64,000 nt of DNA from C-114 sp963745405 (GTDB lineage Bacteria; Chloroflexota; Limnocylindria; Limnocylindrales; CSP1-4). Under the pieces are notes generated by a model. That model did not search any database. It was not told where the DNA came from and worked only from the letters and a program-made list of their open reading frames with translations. The stretch lies in assembly GCA_963745405.1 (NCBI GenBank), contig CAVUWY010000002.1, positions 806,001 through 870,000 of the forward strand, read 5' to 3'. The position numbers were made by a program, and so were the translations under genes. Shown piece after piece: positions 6,508 through 14,821 of the stretch; the first letter of the stretch is position 1, and each line of letters starts with the position of its first letter.

Positions 6508-7677
6508 CTAACCGAGTCGCATGCCTTCGACCTCGAGCCCGCCGCCTTCAGGAAGCTTGCTCCAGCTCCGGCGCTCCCACTCCTCCTTGAGGACCTCGGT
6601 CGCGGCCTGCTCCAGGAACTCCGGGCGGGCCCACTCGTCCACGTCGAAGTCGCGCTTGATGTAGCCGTGGCTGAACATGAAGTCCTTGCCGATCTTGATG
6701 GTCTGCAAGTTCCGGGCGGAGAGGCTCGGCACCATGTCGACGTCCTTGATGCCCTGGTAGGTGTCCTCGGCATCGAGGTAGAACGTCTGGCGGTTGAGGA
6801 TCGCGCCTGCGGCGTGCTTGTTCTCGTTCGCCCAGCGCCCGACCTTGATCATCGCCTTCATGTAGGCGATGACGAGCTCGGGGTGCTCGTCGGCCATCAC
6901 GTCGGTGCAGGTGATGACGGCCGGGGTGTTGGCCACCTGGACCCGCCAGTCCGGGTAGCGCGACAGGTCCTCGATCATCGCGAGCTGGCCGGTGGCCTCC
7001 TGGATGTGCTGGAACACCTTGCTCTGGGTGTAGATCGCGTCGACCGTGCCGGCCAGCAGCGCCTTCTCGAGCGGCCGGAAGGCGTAGTCGTGCTTGTGGT
7101 CACGGCGCATCCACAGCTCGGACGGGTTGTTCAACGGTGCGAGCATCTCGGGCTTGTCGTACCAGTCGTCCGGGTACGGGAACTCGACGAGCTCGATGTC
7201 GTCCATGGTCATGCCGTTGAGCATGAGCATGTTCTCGATGCCCATGTGCTCCTGGATCCGCCACCAGTCGTTCTTGATGGTGTTCAGGCTCTTTGTGATG
7301 CCGATCTTCTTTCCTTTGAGATCCTGCATCCGGAAGAGCTTGTCGTTCGCCCGGACCGCCATGCAGCCGCCCTCGTACACCCACGTGGCGCCGAGCAGCA
7401 CGGTGCGCCGGACGTCGGCGTTTACGGCGATCGGCGGGTAGAGGCCGCCGAACCGGATCAGGTTGTCGAGGTTGTGGATGTAGTGGGGGTACCAGTTGTT
7501 GTCGGGCGAGTGGCGGAAGTAGGCGTACTCGACGCCGATCTTCTTGTACTCCTCCCGGCACCAGCCGAGCTCCTGGTCGATGTTGTTGGCGGAGACCATC
7601 GGGCAGTTGGTGAACCAGACCTCGTTCCAGTTCAGCGGGACGGTGGTGGAGACTCGTTCGACGACCTCGGTGACCAT
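6508..7677 (-). CDS. DszB-like desulfinase (NMT1/SsuA-like periplasmic-binding fold)
   Basis: 389 residues from the ATG at 7677, which has GGAGAGG upstream. An in-frame start at 7779 would add 34 residues without homology. The sequence has the fold of sulfonate/NMT1 binding proteins but no signal peptide or lipobox, and no ABC permease or ATPase accompanies it. It resembles the biphenyl-sulfinate desulfinase DszB: T-N-C-P (Cys25), Y-P-H-Y (His65) and I-R-F-G-G (Arg75) correspond to Cys27, His60 and Arg70. The His-Arg spacing of ten is identical, and W-A-R-P-E-F-L near the end is also shared. A cytoplasmic C-S bond-cleaving enzyme releasing sulfite is therefore likelier than a transporter component. 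The substrate is unknown. It is followed by two rhodaneses and a BASS permease. Confidence 0.75.
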   Translation of the reverse strand: MVTEVVERVSTTVPLNWNEVWFTNCPMVSANNIDQELGWCREEYKKIGVEYAYFRHSPDNNWYPHYIHNLDNLIRFGGLYPPIAVNADVRRTVLLGATWVYEGGCMAVRANDKLFRMQDLKGKKIGITKSLNTIKNDWWRIQEHMGIENMLMLNGMTMDDIELVEFPYPDDWYDKPEMLAPLNNPSELWMRRDHKHDYAFRPLEKALLAGTVDAIYTQSKVFQHIQEATGQLAMIEDLSRYPDWRVQVANTPAVITCTDVMADEHPELVIAYMKAMIKVGRWANENKHAAGAILNRQTFYLDAEDTYQGIKDVDMVPSLSARNLQTIKIGKDFMFSHGYIKRDFDVDEWARPEFLEQAATEVLKEEWERRSWSKLPEGGGLEVEGMRLG

Positions 7678-7838
7678 GGCCAGTACCTCTCCTGCGGACT
7701 CGTGGGCGGCACCGGCTCCGGTCCCCGTGCGCCGGGTGTGCGTCCAGCGTGGATAGCAGCCGCTGCTTCGCTGGGACAACCGTCTACCCGGAGGACTCGG
7801 GGCGCATCGACCAGTTCAGTCGAACTTGCGGCCGGCCG

Positions 7839-10184
7839 TTAGTCCGACTCGGGCTGGCTCCAGGTCGTGAGCCTCAGGCCCGGGAACGGCTCCAGGAGTC
7901 CGAGCTCGATCGCCCGGTCGACAGCCTCGCCGCGGCCGGTGACCCCGAGCTTCGCGTAGATCGACACCGCATGTGAGTGGATGGTGCTGCGGGAGTTGGA
8001 CAGCCGGTCCGCGATCTCCTGGAACGTGAGATGCGTGGACAGCAGGGGCAGTACCCGGAGCTCGGCGGGGGTCAGTGTCGACGGCCCTGCTAGCGAACTC
8101 GCCGCCTCGTCCACCTGGCGGCGCAGCTCGCCGACGCGCTCCGTGAACAGGCCGAGGTCGGGCCGCCGGCGCAACACCCCCTCCGCCTCGGCGACGGCGG
8201 TCCGGGCACCCGCCGTGTCGGCGATCGCCAGGTACGCCCGGGCGAGCTCGATGAGGGCCCCGACGGCGGTCCACGGCATCGCGTACGAGGCCAGCGGTCG
8301 GACGAGCTGGGCGTGGACGAGCTCGTCGCGGCCGCGAGCGGTATCGCCGCGGTGGATGGCCAGGCGCGCAGAGACGGCGTGGACGTGGATGGCGGTGGCG
8401 ACGTCGCGCAGGCGCGTCGCGTCGAATGCGGCGTGGCTCTCCCGTGCGAGTCGCTCTGCGCTCCGCCAGTCACCACCGGCCATCGCGACGGATGACCGCA
8501 TCGCAAGCCCGTAGTACGGAGACGTACCGGCCAGCGCGGCCCCGTCGACCGCCTCGGCCAGCACGGCATCAGCCATGGCCAACTCACCACGCAGGACGTG
8601 CGCCGCACCGAGCCCGTAGAGGGCCATTGGGCGCCAGGGGCTGCTCGTCGGTTCGGCTGCCACCGCCAGCTGGGAGTTCGCAAGCATGTCGTCGGGACCG
8701 GACCGGGCCATAGCCGCCCGCAGGATCGCCCGCGCGGACTCGAACGACGCGGAACCATCGTCCGGGCTCCCGTCGAACGTCGAGCGCTCGGCGACGAGGG
8801 CCAGCCGCTCCGCCGCCTCCGCCCTCCCGGTGAGGCCGTTCACCAAGGCGCCGACCACGGCCAGTTGCGGGAGCCGCTTGAAGGTCGGCTCGTCGAAGGT
8901 CTGGATCCAGCGATCGAGCAGGTCCGTGTGCCCTGCGTAGTGCATAGGGAGAGTAATGGCCACGACGAGGCGCGCCGCGGTCATCGGGTCGGCGCCGGCC
9001 AGCGCGTGCTCGATCGCGAGCTCGACCCGGCCGGCCCGCTCGAACCATGCGGCGGCCCGTCGATGGAGCTCGGTCGCCGCCCCTGGCTCTCGACGATCGA
9101 GCTCGGCCCGGAGGTACTCAGAGAGGACCTGGTGGAACCGGTAGGTCGGCGCACCGCCGGCGAGCGGGGCGACGAGACGATTGTCGCGGGCCAGCGAGCG
9201 CAGGCGCTCCGCTGCCCCACTGATCCCGGTCACGGCCTCGGCGACCGCCGGCTCGATGACCTCGAGGATCGAGGACCTGATGAGGAACGTCTGGTCCTCG
9301 TCGCTGAGGGTCGACAGCAACTCGGAGCGGAGGTAGTCGGCGATCGCCGGGTCCTGGCCGGACACCATAGCCGTCGCGCGGCCGGGATCGAGCGACCCGC
9401 TGCCGGCGAGGGTGGCCAGATAGATGCCCGTCGCCCATCCCTCCGTCCGTTCGCGGAGGACATCGGCCTGGTCGGAGGTGAGCGAACGGCCCGCCGCGGC
9501 CGTGAGCCTTCTGGTCTCGTCCACGTCCAGCGCAAGGTCGGACGTGCCGATCTCGAGCAGGTCCCGGCGGGCGCGGAGCCTCGCGAGATGGAGGTCCGGC
9601 TCGGCGCGCCCCGCCAAAGCGATCTGGAAGCCGGCCGGAAGGTGGTCGATGAGCGCGACGAGGGCATCGAGGCCGGTCCGATCGACGAGCCGGTGGACGT
9701 CATCGAGGATGAGGATCGCCGGCTCGCCGATCCGGTGGACAGCAGCGGCCAGGCGCGGCACCGCCGTCGCCAGGAGACGCGAACGCGAGGAGCCGATCGC
9801 TCGGCCGACTTCGGGATCGATCGGGGCGAGGCGGTCGAGCGCCGCGGCAAGGTACGTGAGGAGCACACTCGGCTCGTTGTCGTACTCGTCGATCGTCAGC
9901 CAGGTGATCGGCCGTCGCTCACGGGACGCCCAGTCCGCGAGCAGGATCGTCTTCCCGTAGCCGGGTGGCGCAACGACCGAGACGACCGGTGCCCAAGGCT
10001 CGGCCATGAGCACCCGTACCAGGCGATCCCGTCGGACGATCCACGGTCGCAACACCGGCTTGCGCAGCTTCGCGTCAACGAGCGGAAAGGATGGCCGGAA
10101 TGCCGCGCTCCCCTCGCCAATGGGTGCGCGGCCTGCCTGGGGCGTCTCCCTGCGGGTGTTAGCGACCGTGGTGCGTGCCTCCAC
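7839..10184 (-). CDS. MalT-type LuxR-family ATP-dependent regulator (LAL)
   Basis: 781 residues. Near the N-terminus is a STAND-type ATPase with Walker A P-P-G-Y-G-K-T (73-79) and Walker B I-L-I-L-D-D-V-H (about 155-162). A long helical TPR-like middle (400-690) would sense a ligand, and the C-terminal LuxR HTH begins L-T-P-A-E-L-R-V-L-P-L-L and includes T-F-Q-E-I-A-D-R-L-S-N-S-R-S-T-I. Proteins of this class are activators that oligomerise on binding an inducer. The gene is 161 bases upstream of the sulfur cluster on the same strand, so it is the natural candidate for its regulator. GTG start. A dyad lies just upstream. Confidence 0.85.
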   Translation of the reverse strand: MEARTTVANTRRETPQAGRAPIGEGSAAFRPSFPLVDAKLRKPVLRPWIVRRDRLVRVLMAEPWAPVVSVVAPPGYGKTILLADWASRERRPITWLTIDEYDNEPSVLLTYLAAALDRLAPIDPEVGRAIGSSRSRLLATAVPRLAAAVHRIGEPAILILDDVHRLVDRTGLDALVALIDHLPAGFQIALAGRAEPDLHLARLRARRDLLEIGTSDLALDVDETRRLTAAAGRSLTSDQADVLRERTEGWATGIYLATLAGSGSLDPGRATAMVSGQDPAIADYLRSELLSTLSDEDQTFLIRSSILEVIEPAVAEAVTGISGAAERLRSLARDNRLVAPLAGGAPTYRFHQVLSEYLRAELDRREPGAATELHRRAAAWFERAGRVELAIEHALAGADPMTAARLVVAITLPMHYAGHTDLLDRWIQTFDEPTFKRLPQLAVVGALVNGLTGRAEAAERLALVAERSTFDGSPDDGSASFESARAILRAAMARSGPDDMLANSQLAVAAEPTSSPWRPMALYGLGAAHVLRGELAMADAVLAEAVDGAALAGTSPYYGLAMRSSVAMAGGDWRSAERLARESHAAFDATRLRDVATAIHVHAVSARLAIHRGDTARGRDELVHAQLVRPLASYAMPWTAVGALIELARAYLAIADTAGARTAVAEAEGVLRRRPDLGLFTERVGELRRQVDEAASSLAGPSTLTPAELRVLPLLSTHLTFQEIADRLSNSRSTIHSHAVSIYAKLGVTGRGEAVDRAIELGLLEPFPGLRLTTWSQPESD

Positions 10185-10188
10185 TCGT

Positions 10189-10201
10189 CCAGGGGTCCTG
10201 G
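10189..10201 (-). promoter_or_regulatory. 13-bp dyad in the leader of the LAL regulator gene
   Basis: CCAGGGGTCCTGG reads as a five-base inverted repeat with three bases between. It lies four bases upstream of the regulator's GTG start and downstream of a TAGACT sequence (about 10218-10213, minus strand) that could be its -10 box. It could be an operator or RNA hairpin. The dyad is seen, the role inferred. Confidence 0.3.
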
Positions 10202-10314
10202 ATTGAAGGCAAGTCTATTGGCCGCCGCGTTCGCGGGGGTGGTGGCGGCTGGCACCCCACGCCTAGCACCGCAGGCGAATAGACCCCGACAGCCACCCCG
10301 CCGACGATTCGCGG

Positions 10315-10749
10315 GTGAAGCTGTGCACGGTCTGTGGTGTCGTCACCAGCCGCGCGGGTAACCGCTGTACCGAGCACGCCCGCGAGTCCAACCGCAGCCG
10401 GCACAACGCCCTGTACAGCACGCGTGCCTGGCAGCACCTGAGCGCCCGCGTGCTCCGCGCCTGGCGTGGTGAGCACGGCAACTGGTGCCCTGGCTACCAG
10501 CGCCCGGCCCACTCCGCTGTCGACCTGACCGTCGACCACGTCGTCCCGCTCGCTGCCGGCGGTGCGCCGTTCGACATCGCCAACACGTCGGTGCTGTGCC
10601 GCTCGTGCAACTCGACCAAGGGTGCGTCGACCGGGGGTGGGGTAGCCACTGTGGAAGGACGCGTGCCCGCAGACCGCGCCCGGCGACTGTGTGCGCACGG
10701 CCGGGTTTCGCCGGTTTTCGGGGGTTTTCGCCAGTGGACTGCTGCATGA
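10315..10749 (+). CDS. HNH endonuclease
   Basis: 144 residues from a GTG. The HNH (His-Me finger) core is complete: D74-H75 followed by V-V-P-L-A-A-G-G, Asn90 in D-I-A-N, then the C95-R-S-C98-N-S-T-K-G zinc knuckle and its lysine. An extra cysteine set at the N-terminus (C4, C7, C18) suggests a second zinc site. Proteins of this length are typical of phages, where they nick DNA during packaging or homing, and of mobile islands. The stop overlaps the next start as ATGA. Divergent from the LAL regulator gene. Confidence 0.85.
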   Translation: MKLCTVCGVVTSRAGNRCTEHARESNRSRHNALYSTRAWQHLSARVLRAWRGEHGNWCPGYQRPAHSAVDLTVDHVVPLAAGGAPFDIANTSVLCRSCNSTKGASTGGGVATVEGRVPADRARRLCAHGRVSPVFGGFRQWTAA

Positions 10750-10934
10750 GCGCTGACGCCGCCGAGGTGGTGGCCGCGTCCGCGACGATGGCCCTCCGCG
10801 CGAGCCTCGCACCTCTTCGCCACTGCCCGACCTGCGGCGCCGAGCTCCCGTACCTCGGCGGCCGCGGCAGGCCGCGCCGGTGGTGCGACGCCCACCATCC
10901 GCGTCCCTTGCGCCTTCGCCCGCAGGAGGCGTAG
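10746..10934 (+). CDS. 62-residue putative zinc-ribbon protein
   Basis: Starts at ATG 10746, overlapping the HNH stop as ATGA. The first half is alanine-rich helix. The second half holds C-P-T-C-G-A-E-L-P and then R-R-W-C-D-A-H-H, a plausible C2-CH zinc site as found in small phage proteins. The overlap with an HNH gene supports it being real and co-translated. No function can be assigned. Confidence 0.55.
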   Translation: MSADAAEVVAASATMALRASLAPLRHCPTCGAELPYLGGRGRPRRWCDAHHPRPLRLRPQEA

Positions 10935-11099
10935 GCGGCAGGAGTGCCCGCCGTCCCGCGCCCGAGGCGAGTGCGCGCCGAGATCCCGCCCTGCGACCTC
11001 GCTCAGATCCGCCCGTGTGCGCCCGCGTTTTGCCGCGTGGCGCGATGACGATGGGCGTGGCCACAGCGCGACCGACCCAAGAAGGGGCCCCAGGCTGGC

Positions 11100-12297
11100 C
11101 TACGGCGTTGGCCGCGCGCTCCGTGCCGAGCCGACGATCCCCTCCTCGTAGGCCGTAAGCAGGTCGAACAGCTCGGTCGCCGCGTACTGGCGGTCGTAGG
11201 TCCCCGCACTCAGCTGGCGGATGACACCGGCCTCGGCCAGCGCCTTGAGTGCCGCGAGCGTCTGTTGCTGGCTGACGCCGATCGCCGCCCGGGCGGTCGG
11301 CGCCGAGAGCACGGGCAGCGCGGGTAGCAGCGCGATGAGCTTGCTCGCCGCGGACCCGGCCCTCGGGCGGCCCGCGCGCTCGCGCCACTCAGTCTGGAGC
11401 GAGGCCACCTGGTCGGCGAGCTCGATCGACGCGGCCGCTGCGCGGGCGGCGGCGGTCGCGAACGAGCCGATCCACTCGGCAACGTTCCCCTCTCGGAACA
11501 CAACAAGCCCCTCGACATAGGCGGCGGGTCGGGCTGCCAGGACGATGCTCACCGGCGGGACGAAGCGGGCTGCGACGCCGCGGCGCCGCAGCACGACGTG
11601 CACGAGGGCCCGGCCGACGCGGCCGTTGCCGTCGATGAACGGGTGGATGGTCTCGAACTGCGCGTGGGCAACGGCGGCCTGCGCCACCGCGGGCAGATCG
11701 TCCCGGGCGATGAAGGCGACGAGGTCCTCGAGCAGCGGCTGGACCAAGTCCTCCGGCGGCGGCACGAAGGCCGCATCGGACGGGTTCCCGAGCCGGCCGC
11801 CGATCCAGTTCTGCTCCTCGCGTACGCGGCCGGGCCGCGCCCGCTCGTCCCCCGCCATGAGCACCGCGTGGATCGCCAGCAGGTTGGCGGCGGTCACCGG
11901 CTCGGTGCGGTCCCCGATCGCGACCGCCTCCTCCATCGCGGACACGTTCGCCGCGACGATCCTGGCGCTGCCCCGGGCGGCCCGAGGGTCGATGAGCGCT
12001 CGGGCGAGGTTGAGCGAGGAGACGTCGTAGCCCTCGATTCGGGACGACGCCACGGCCTCCGACCGCAGGAGCAGAGGGCCCGATAGCCTCGAGGCCGCCG
12101 ACCGAAGCGCGCTGGTTGAGCGCCCGGATTGCCGCCTCGGCATCCGCCGACAGGTCGGCGACCTCGAACGGGACGACGGGGCTGAGTTCCGCGATCTCGT
12201 CAGCGACGAATGCCTGGTAGCGGAACGAGGCACGCGCCCGGCGTCCGCCTATCGCGCCAGGGTCTCCCTCCCAGGTTCGCTCGACGGTGCTCGGCAC
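11100..12297 (-). pseudogene. Fic-family protein, frameshifted
   Basis: Fic proteins transfer AMP or related groups to target proteins. The C-terminal frame carries an intact motif H-P-F-I-D-G-N-G-R-V-G-R (about 11611-11646), with the catalytic histidine, followed by a winged-helix-like C-terminus. The N-terminal part (V-P-S-T-V-E-R-T-W-E-G-D-P, typical of the DUF4172-type Fic N-terminus) is in another frame, starting at GTG 12297 behind GGGAGGG. The two join at the GGGCCC run at 12076-12081, where one base is gained or lost. The inhibitory-helix-like motif S-E-A-V-A-S-S-R-I-E-G lies just after the break. Either a real frameshift or a sequencing error. No antitoxin gene adjoins it. Confidence 0.8.
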
Positions 12298-12463
12298 ACG
12301 GCCCTCCCGGCTAACCCTTGGATTCCTACCTACGAATGAAGGGATGAGACGAGACTGCGTCACTAACCCTTCAATGTCAACGAGAGATTGAAGGGCAGCG
12401 GCACGTTCAAACGCCGAGTGCCAGGGAGACCCTCAGCGAGCGAGGCGCACCAGGATCTCGCGG

Positions 12464-13386
12464 TTGCGCTCGAGGCTGGCCTGGAGCTGGCGCCGGAAGT
12501 CGGGATCGGCCCGTCGGGCATGTGGGTTCCCGCGCTCGACGGGGCTCGCCCTCAAGCACGTCGCCGAGATCCTGACCAACCCGTTCTACGTTGGCCGCCT
12601 GTGGTCGGGCGAACCGTCCGCCCTCGGCGCGCTCGTGGATCCCGCGAGCTGGGAGCACGTCCAATCCCTGCGGGCCCGGTACAGCCGCCGGCACCGCGGC
12701 GGTGTCAGCCGCCGCCAGTACGGGCTCGCTGGCCTGCTCGCATGCGCCTCGTGCGGCCGCCGCCTGACCGGGCACGTCGGACGCTACCGGCACATGGACG
12801 CCTGCGAAGCGTTCAAGGCTGCCGCCCCTCGCAGGGTCCAGCGCGACGGCGAGACGCTCGACCCGCGCGTCCGGGGCGAGTCGTACAAGGTCGAGGTGTA
12901 CGAGGACGCGATCCGGCGGGCCTCGAGCACGTCGCGGTTTCGTCTACGCTCAAGGCCAACACCGTGACGATCGCCAGGCGGCGGGAGCTCGACGGCGGCG
13001 ATGACATCGCCCTGGCGAGGATCAGCCGGGAGCGCGACCGGGCGGCGCTGCGCTTCGCGAAGGATCGCGACCTCGGGCAGCTCGAGGCAACGATGGCGCG
13101 ACTCGACGCCGAGGCACAGGCGGCCGTGGTCCGGCCGTCACGCATCCCGACCGCCGCCGAGGCACGTGCCTACCTGGAGTCGCTACCGGACCTGTGGATG
13201 AAGACGTCGGACGCGGGCCGAAAGGCGATCGCCGAGGCTGTGTTCGAGCGGATCGATGTCCTGGGGGCGACCGACTACACGCTCACCGTGACCGCGCACG
13301 CGAGGGCGCGAGGCTGGGACGCGGCCTTCGGGGCCGGCGTCGTCCGCGTGAAAGAAGGTCGATCTGGTCGGGGCGAGAGGATTTGA
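12464..13386 (+). pseudogene. Large serine recombinase remnant (C-terminal part)
   Basis: Two frames together encode the rear of a large serine recombinase. The first, to about 12920, gives the recombinase domain (A-E-I-L-T-N-P-F-Y-V-G-R-L) and the zinc ribbon (C-A-S-C-G-R-R-L-T-G). The second, from about 12925, gives a coiled-coil region and a C-terminal segment (A-V-F-E-R-I-D-V-L-G). The catalytic N-terminal resolvase domain with its serine is missing, so the gene is both truncated and frameshifted. Its last codons, G-R-G-E-R-I, are encoded by the tRNA-Pro repeat at 13365. It is presumably the former integrase of the left segment. Confidence 0.8.
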
Positions 13387-13393
13387 ACCTCCG
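13365..13393 (+). repeat. 29-bp tRNA-Pro 3'-end direct repeat (att site)
   Basis: Identical over 29 bases, in direct orientation, to 18535-18563, which is the 3' end of the intact tRNA-Pro gene including its encoded CCA and T-arm. The sequence beyond it is not a tRNA. This is the classical footprint of site-specific integration into a tRNA gene and marks the far end of the right element. Confidence 0.85.
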
Positions 13394-13536
13394 GGTCCCA
13401 CGCCGCGGATTGTGATCCCCGCCCACATCGTCGACGCTCTGGTGCGGGTGGCCTAACCCAGTCGAGTCACATTCACGCTCGAGGATGCATTTGGTTTCAG
13501 CATCCGATCCGTCGGCAGGCGTGCCGTGATACTGAT

Positions 13537-14127
13537 ATGTGCGTCAACGACGTGTATCTCGTGTACGAGGTGCCCGTGAGCAAGGACCTCCGGATATACG
13601 AGGTCGGGGTCACCGAGGAGGCCGAGTGGGTCGTACCCGTCGACCCAGCCGACTTCGAAGCTGTCCGCGCGCTCGCTTGCGACCCGATCGCGGCCTCCTG
13701 GGCCCCGGTACGAGTGCGTCTCATCCGGGAGGACGGAGGCAGAACGTTCACTCCGACAGACTTGCCGTGCCTCGGACCGCAAGGTCTCGTCATGACCGCT
13801 CGGGCCTTGGATCGTCTCCGAGGGACACTCGAACCACTCGGCGAGATCCTCCCATTGGACTGCGCGGACGCGGACTTGTGGCTCTTCCACGCCAGCCGGT
13901 GCCTCGACGTCTTAGACGAGGAGCGGTCTGAGATCAGGCGATTCACGAGTGGCCGGATCATGAGGGTTCGCGGCTACGAGCTCAGATTGGATCCGCCTGT
14001 CCCGCATGTCTTCAAGCTCAGCGCGGTGCCAGCCGGCCCGCTCCTCGCATCGCAGGAGTTTGTAGACCAAGTAGCAGCTGCGGGCCTATTCGGTCTTCGG
14101 TTCGATCAGGTCTATCCGCGAGCCTGA
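13537..14127 (+). CDS. Imm11/DUF1629-like immunity-type protein
   Basis: 196 residues. The C-terminal half resembles the DUF1629 (Imm11, MXAN_0049-type) family: L-D-V-L-D-E-E-R-S-E-I-R-R-F then S-G-R-I-M-R-V-R-G-Y, H-V-F-K-L-S-A-V-P-A-G-P-L and a closing G-L-F-G-L-R-F-D-Q-V-Y. Family members are predicted immunity proteins against polymorphic toxins. No toxin gene is next to it here, so on this element it could be an orphan immunity cargo. A GATACT sequence lies immediately upstream of the ATG and may be a -10 box. The family assignment is from recalled motif pattern and moderately sure. Confidence 0.6.
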   Translation: MCVNDVYLVYEVPVSKDLRIYEVGVTEEAEWVVPVDPADFEAVRALACDPIAASWAPVRVRLIREDGGRTFTPTDLPCLGPQGLVMTARALDRLRGTLEPLGEILPLDCADADLWLFHASRCLDVLDEERSEIRRFTSGRIMRVRGYELRLDPPVPHVFKLSAVPAGPLLASQEFVDQVAAAGLFGLRFDQVYPRA

Positions 14128-14247
14128 GCTGGGCCTGCTTGGACCTCGGGGATATCGGGTGACATTCGCGGATGCTCGCGAACCATGCCGAGTTGTCTCG
14201 GTCTACTGTTGCTCCAGAGCTGAAGCCCGTTCGACCACGCGAGGGCG

Positions 14248-14598
14248 GTGATGAGCGAACACAGGTACGTACGGCTGGGTGGCGGTCTGGCCGCGCCCCA
14301 TGACGGCGTGGACCCTGTCTATGCGGAGGTCCGGGCTGACGGAATCTCACTCAGGGAGGTCGGACTGGACGCCGCCGGCAGCGTTGCTCATCGGATGCCG
14401 TCTCGGAGCTATCGACGCGGAGCGCGCGGGTACTGGGATCTGGTCCCGATCCCGACTGACCTCGGCACAACGGTCAGCGAGCGTGAATTCGACGAGGTGT
14501 GGCGTCTCCCTGACTCGGTCCCGCCGGACCCTCCCGAGCGAGCCGGGGTCGTTGGACGGATCCGCAGCCTCGTAGGGACTCTACGTCAGCATTCCTGA
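14248..14598 (+). CDS. Hypothetical protein, 116 residues
   Basis: GTG at 14248 or the adjacent ATG at 14251. The protein is soluble, with Y-A-E-V-R-A-D-G-I-S-L-R-E-V-G-L-D and W-D-L-V-P-I-P-T-D as its most structured parts, and no motif I recognise. It lies 120 bases after the Imm11-like gene in the same direction. Its composition is ordinary for a coding sequence, and the opposite frames look like noise. A second immunity-type protein is possible from position only. Confidence 0.5.
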   Translation: MMSEHRYVRLGGGLAAPHDGVDPVYAEVRADGISLREVGLDAAGSVAHRMPSRSYRRGARGYWDLVPIPTDLGTTVSEREFDEVWRLPDSVPPDPPERAGVVGRIRSLVGTLRQHS

Positions 14599-14715
14599 TT
14601 GACCGAGGTTTCATCCGGCCTCGCGGGCTGTCGCCGAACACTGCACTCCCAATCGGGACCTCGCGACTTGCTCAGGACTCTGAAGCGCATCCTTGGGACA
14701 TTGACCTGGACTGAG

Positions 14716-14767
14716 CCGGTCAAGGGCCGCCTGGCGGGCGGGCCTGCGGCCGCGAACCCTTGACCGG
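14716..14767. repeat. Nested inverted repeat, candidate origin or two-way terminator
   Basis: CCGGTCAAGGG (14716-14726) and CCCTTGACCGG (14757-14767) are perfect 11-base inverted repeats 30 bases apart. Inside them GGCCGC (14725-14730) and GCGGCC (14746-14751) form a second dyad. The structure sits between the ends of convergent genes, where a bidirectional terminator would be expected, but no T-runs flank it. It is also on an element that encodes a rolling-circle Rep, whose origin should be an extruded hairpin. The two readings cannot be separated by eye. Confidence 0.5.
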
Positions 14768-14821
14768 CGGCACCGGGCACCCACGATGCTCTCGACGGCG
14801 GCACCTTGTGGGGTGGCGCCG

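Larger units (their letters stand above)
1359..13393. mobile_element. Putative integrative element or island, left segment
   Basis: Bounded by the tRNA-Pro-derived repeats at 1343 and 13365. It holds phage-like genes (endolysin, holin-like proteins, HNH nuclease, small LuxR-type HTH proteins), a sulfur-metabolism cluster, a Fic gene and, next to the right repeat, a truncated serine recombinase whose last codons run into the repeat. No capsid, tail or terminase gene is present. The boundaries are inference. The left repeat is short and the metabolic genes could predate the insertion. Confidence 0.4.

Noticed and set aside
6025..7842. A 605-codon plus-strand open frame opposite the sulfur cluster
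   Set aside because: Composition is rich in Val, Leu, Asp, Arg and His as expected from the antisense of GC-rich coding DNA. The minus-strand genes have clear family motifs.
13394..13455. Sequence right of the 13365 repeat looks partly like a tRNA anticodon arm (ATTGTGAT, His-like)
   Set aside because: The flanking stem does not pair properly and no acceptor or D-arm can be built. Only the 29-bp repeat itself is tRNA-derived.
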